A stretch of 8,785 nucleotides of DNA from Bacilli bacterium (GTDB lineage: Bacteria; Bacillota_I; Bacilli_A; RF39; UBA660), in NCBI GenBank assembly GCA_022793565.1, contig JAAWDC010000004.1, positions 1 to 8,785 of the forward strand, in the 5' to 3' direction. The notes under the pieces were generated by a model. That model was not told the DNA's origin, ran no database searches, and was given only the letters and a program-made list of their open reading frames with translations. Both the position numbers and the translations under genes were made by a program. This document shows, piece by piece, positions 6,513-8,785 of this stretch; the first letter of the stretch is position 1, and each line of letters opens with the position of its first letter.

Positions 6513-7745
6513 ATGAAGGAAAAAGAGGAATATGAAGTAGTCATCGAAAAACAAGATCATTTTGGTCAGGGGATTGCCAAAATTAGAGGAGTTCTTGTTT
6601 TTGTCAAAGGTGCACTTCCTAAAGAAGTAGTTCGAATTCAAATTACAAAAACGCGAAAGAAGTTTGCAAATGCAAAGGTAATAGAAGTTTTATGCCCATC
6701 TCAAAAACGGATTCTATCCACTTGTCCTTATAGTGGACAATGTGGGGGTTGTCAGCTTATTGAGCAGCAATATTCTAGTCAGCTAGATTTTAAGGAAGTG
6801 AAAGTTAGAGAGTTATTAGAAAGGTATGGGAAGTTATCTTCTATAGATATTTCATCTGTTTGCCATGGTAAGACGATGCAATATCGGAATAAGGTGATTT
6901 TTCATGGAAATCAAAAAAAAATAGGCTTTTATTATGAAAAAACAAATTCGTTAGTAGAAGTTTCTGACTGTATGTTGATTGAGAAAGAACTAAAAAATTT
7001 GTATCAAAAAATTTTGTTTGAGAAGAAACAGGAAGATCGAATTGATCAATTGATGCTTCGTATTACTTCAACAAAAGAGATTATGGTTTCTCTTGATGGA
7101 AAGATCACGGATCTATCTCAATTTTTGGATATGCTTGGTAGTTTTCCAGTGCAGTCTGTTTTTATAAATAATGAATTGGTTTTTGGTAAGGAATATATTA
7201 CAGAAAAAGTTTTTGGGTTTCGATTTCAAATCCGAAGAAATGCCTTTTTTCAAGTTAATTATGAGATGATGCAGGCACTATACCAAATAGTTATAAATTA
7301 TTATAAGAAAAAAAGATATACTTCAATTTTGGATTTATATTGTGGTACTGGTACGATAGGAATTCTTTTGTCCCCCTATGTAAAGAAGGTAACAGGAATT
7401 GAGGTGGTTACAGACGCTGTTCAATCTGCAAATCAAAACAAGAAAATAAATAATATTTCTAACATTTGTTTTTTAGAAGGAAAAGTAGAGGATCGGATCT
7501 CTCAATTTCAAAATATAGATTCTATTGTAGTGGATCCTCCACGCAGTGGGCTTGATCAGGTAACAATAGAATCTATTTGTAATATATATCCACAAAGCAT
7601 TACATATATTTCTTGTGATCCTGTTACGTTGGCAAGAGATCTTTCCATTTTGTCAAAAAAGTATAATGTTATAGAAATACATCTTGTTGACATGTTTCCT
7701 AATACCTACCATATCGAAACAGTTGTTATATTAGAAAGAAAATAA
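6513..7745 (+). CDS. rlmD: 23S rRNA (uracil-5-)-methyltransferase, RlmD/RlmCD type
   Basis: The 410-residue enzyme transfers a methyl group from S-adenosylmethionine to C5 of a uracil in 23S rRNA (U1939, and in Bacillus YefA also U747). An N-terminal TRAM-like RNA-binding domain (about 1-60, with DHFGQGIAKIRG at 15-26) precedes four iron-sulfur cluster cysteines (C71, C77, C80 and C153; CGGC at 77-80). The methyltransferase part shows QVNYEMM (247-253), the SAM loop DLYCGTGTIG (274-283), DPPRSGLD (341-348), the catalytic cysteine in SCDP (C368), and the closing DMFPNTYHIE with E402 as likely base. In-frame TTG, ATG and GTG codons at 6462-6468 lie inside the terminator hairpin and before the promoter, so ATG 6513 is chosen. 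Its ribosome site is poor (GCGTGG). It is somewhat shorter than the usual 440-460 residues. TrmFO-like or TrmA activity is less likely given the Fe-S cysteines. Confidence 0.93.
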   Translation: MKEKEEYEVVIEKQDHFGQGIAKIRGVLVFVKGALPKEVVRIQITKTRKKFANAKVIEVLCPSQKRILSTCPYSGQCGGCQLIEQQYSSQLDFKEVKVRELLERYGKLSSIDISSVCHGKTMQYRNKVIFHGNQKKIGFYYEKTNSLVEVSDCMLIEKELKNLYQKILFEKKQEDRIDQLMLRITSTKEIMVSLDGKITDLSQFLDMLGSFPVQSVFINNELVFGKEYITEKVFGFRFQIRRNAFFQVNYEMMQALYQIVINYYKKKRYTSILDLYCGTGTIGILLSPYVKKVTGIEVVTDAVQSANQNKKINNISNICFLEGKVEDRISQFQNIDSIVVDPPRSGLDQVTIESICNIYPQSITYISCDPVTLARDLSILSKKYNVIEIHLVDMFPNTYHIETVVILERK

Positions 7746-7762
7746 GAAAAGGAGAATTTAAA

Positions 7763-8386
7763 ATGAGTAATCAAATTAAAACATTTGCCCTGATAGGCGT
7801 TGTTATTTTAGTTTTAGTAGTTGCCTTCTTTGTTGGAGGGAAAAATGGAAAAGAGGAAGAGATTGAATATGTGAAAGGAACTCATTATATTGAGTTATCT
7901 ATTAAGGATTATGGAACGATAGAAGCGGAATTATATGCCGATATTGCTCCCATTACAGTTACTAATTTTCTAAATTTAGTTCATGAAGGTTTTTATGATG
8001 GATTGACTTTCCACCGAATTATTGAGGGATTTATGATGCAGGGAGGAGATCCAACGCAAGGAAATAAAACACCTAAAGAAGCAAAAACGATTAAAGGGGA
8101 ATTTTCCTCTAATGGCGTAGAAAACTCTATTAGTCATACTAAGGGAACACTTTCTATGGCTAGATCAGTATATAATGATAGTGCAAGTAGTCAATTCTTC
8201 ATTATGCATGAGGATAATCGTAGATTGGATGGAGATTATGCAGCATTTGGTAGAGTAACCAAGGGACTTGAGATTGTAGATGAGATTTGTAAAAATGCTA
8301 AAGTAGAGGATGATGATGGGACTGTTTTATATGAGAATCAGCCTGTAATTGAGAAGATAGTAGAAGTTTCTAAGCCAAAGGAATAG
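7763..8386 (+). CDS. Membrane-anchored cyclophilin-type peptidyl-prolyl cis-trans isomerase
   Basis: The 207-residue protein begins with a short polar start, then one hydrophobic segment (about 8-24) with no lipobox cysteine, so it is probably an uncleaved signal anchor with the catalytic domain outside the membrane. Residues 40-200 form a complete cyclophilin domain that catalyses cis-trans isomerisation at prolines. The active-site pattern is intact: FHRIIEGFMMQGGD (83-96, catalytic R85), SASSQFFI (140-147), and LDGDYAAFG (155-163), where the loop ends as in other bacterial PpiB proteins. It probably assists folding of exported proteins. The start is supported by AAGGAG eight bases before the ATG. 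The gene begins 17 bases after rlmD stops, with no terminator between, so the two are likely cotranscribed. A general ppiB name would fit the domain, but the anchored form is distinct from cytoplasmic PpiB, so no symbol is given. Confidence 0.93.
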   Translation: MSNQIKTFALIGVVILVLVVAFFVGGKNGKEEEIEYVKGTHYIELSIKDYGTIEAELYADIAPITVTNFLNLVHEGFYDGLTFHRIIEGFMMQGGDPTQGNKTPKEAKTIKGEFSSNGVENSISHTKGTLSMARSVYNDSASSQFFIMHEDNRRLDGDYAAFGRVTKGLEIVDEICKNAKVEDDDGTVLYENQPVIEKIVEVSKPKE

Positions 8387-8436
8387 AAATTTATGAATCA
8401 AGAAACGAAGTAGTAACTGGATAGGAAGGAGTGGCT

Positions 8437-8785
8437 ATGAATCAGATTATCGTAAAAAAAGAAGCAAAATTATTGGAGTATTTGATAGAGAATACAGATT
8501 ATTCTAAAAATAAAATTAAAAGTTTGTTAAAATATCATTCTATTTCTATTTCTGGAGTGAAATTAGTAAGACATGATACTATTGTAAAACCTAAACAAGT
8601 AATTAGTATTTCGAATGAAAAAAAAGTTACTAAAATAGGTCCGATTGACATTTTATATGAAGATGATAACTACTTAGTTGTAAAAAAACCAAGTGGTATG
8701 TTGACGATTTCTACGGAAAAGGAAAAGAATAGAACACTGTATCATTTTGTTCGCAATTATATTAAAGAACAAAATAAAAAGCAGA
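8437..8785 (+). CDS. RluA/RluD-family 23S rRNA pseudouridine synthase, 3' end outside window
   Basis: Only the first 116 codons are present. Residues from about 12 to 65 form an S4 RNA-binding domain (LLEYLIENTDYSKNKIKSLL, then SISGVKLVRHDTIVKP with the typical Gly-Val/Lys turn). These are followed by the entry to the catalytic domain, IDILYEDDNYLVVKKPSGML (near 69-88), which is the conserved opening motif of RluA-type synthases. The catalytic HRLD aspartate lies beyond the window. The start is set by GGAAGGAG ending five bases before the ATG. It follows the cyclophilin gene by 50 bases with no terminator, so it is likely the third gene of the same operon. RluD, RluC and RluA paralogues cannot be told apart from this part. 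Confidence 0.88.
   Translation, partial: MNQIIVKKEAKLLEYLIENTDYSKNKIKSLLKYHSISISGVKLVRHDTIVKPKQVISISNEKKVTKIGPIDILYEDDNYLVVKKPSGMLTISTEKEKNRTLYHFVRNYIKEQNKKQ

Noticed and set aside
6399..6641. Minus-strand open frame of 80 codons spanning the kinase-like gene end and rlmD start
   Set aside because: It runs across a terminator and a promoter of the plus strand and shows no motif. It has no support as a gene.
8393..8413. Six-codon frame starting MNQETK between the cyclophilin and synthase genes
   Set aside because: It starts like the following gene (ATGAATCA), which suggested an attenuator or a duplicated start, but it has only a weak ribosome site, no hairpin follows, and the match is short enough to be chance.

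Overview
The window looks like chromosomal DNA of an AT-rich, endospore-forming Bacillota (Firmicutes). By eye the GC content is low, strong AAGGAGG-type ribosome sites precede most genes, and a complete GerA-type spore germination receptor operon is present. TGA works as a stop codon (the germination lipoprotein gene ends in an ATGA overlap, and the kinase-like gene ends in TGA), so this is the standard bacterial code and not the mycoplasma code. A surface protein with BspA/DUF285 leucine-rich repeats fits a host-associated, gut-type member of Bacilli or Erysipelotrichia-like lineages. That placement is an inference; no ribosomal RNA is present to confirm it.

Layout. Bases 3-1883 (+) are the 3' part of a large surface adhesin: an isopeptide/DUF11-like beta domain, an InlB-like repeat, and about ten 26-residue BspA repeats. 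It ends without any recognisable cell-wall anchor. A short hairpin at 2011-2036 serves as a two-way terminator between this gene and the convergent germination operon. The operon lies on the minus strand from 5518 down to 2036, in the order A-C-B, with all three genes overlapping. A good match to a forespore sigma-G promoter lies just upstream at 5579-5550.

A gene on the plus strand, divergent from the operon (5676-6446), encodes a soluble protein with the scattered signature residues of a protein-kinase fold. I do not recognise it as a named gene. It has its own sigma-A promoter and terminator. A perfect AT-rich dyad (5595-5614) lies between the two divergent promoters. After the terminator at 6452-6479 a new transcription unit begins almost at once: an RlmD-type 23S rRNA uracil-5-methyltransferase, a membrane-anchored cyclophilin, and the 5' part of an RluA-type pseudouridine synthase that runs off the window.

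How the genes fit together. The three Ger proteins should form one nutrient-sensing receptor in the spore inner membrane: A and B are membrane subunits and C is a lipoprotein. The last three genes are a housekeeping operon, with two RNA-modification enzymes flanking a protein foldase. The kinase-like gene is the least explained item. No gap without a gene exceeds 300 bases; the largest is 152 bases (1884-2035), followed by 157 bases (5519-5675). No tRNA, rRNA, CRISPR array, insertion sequence or phage gene was seen.
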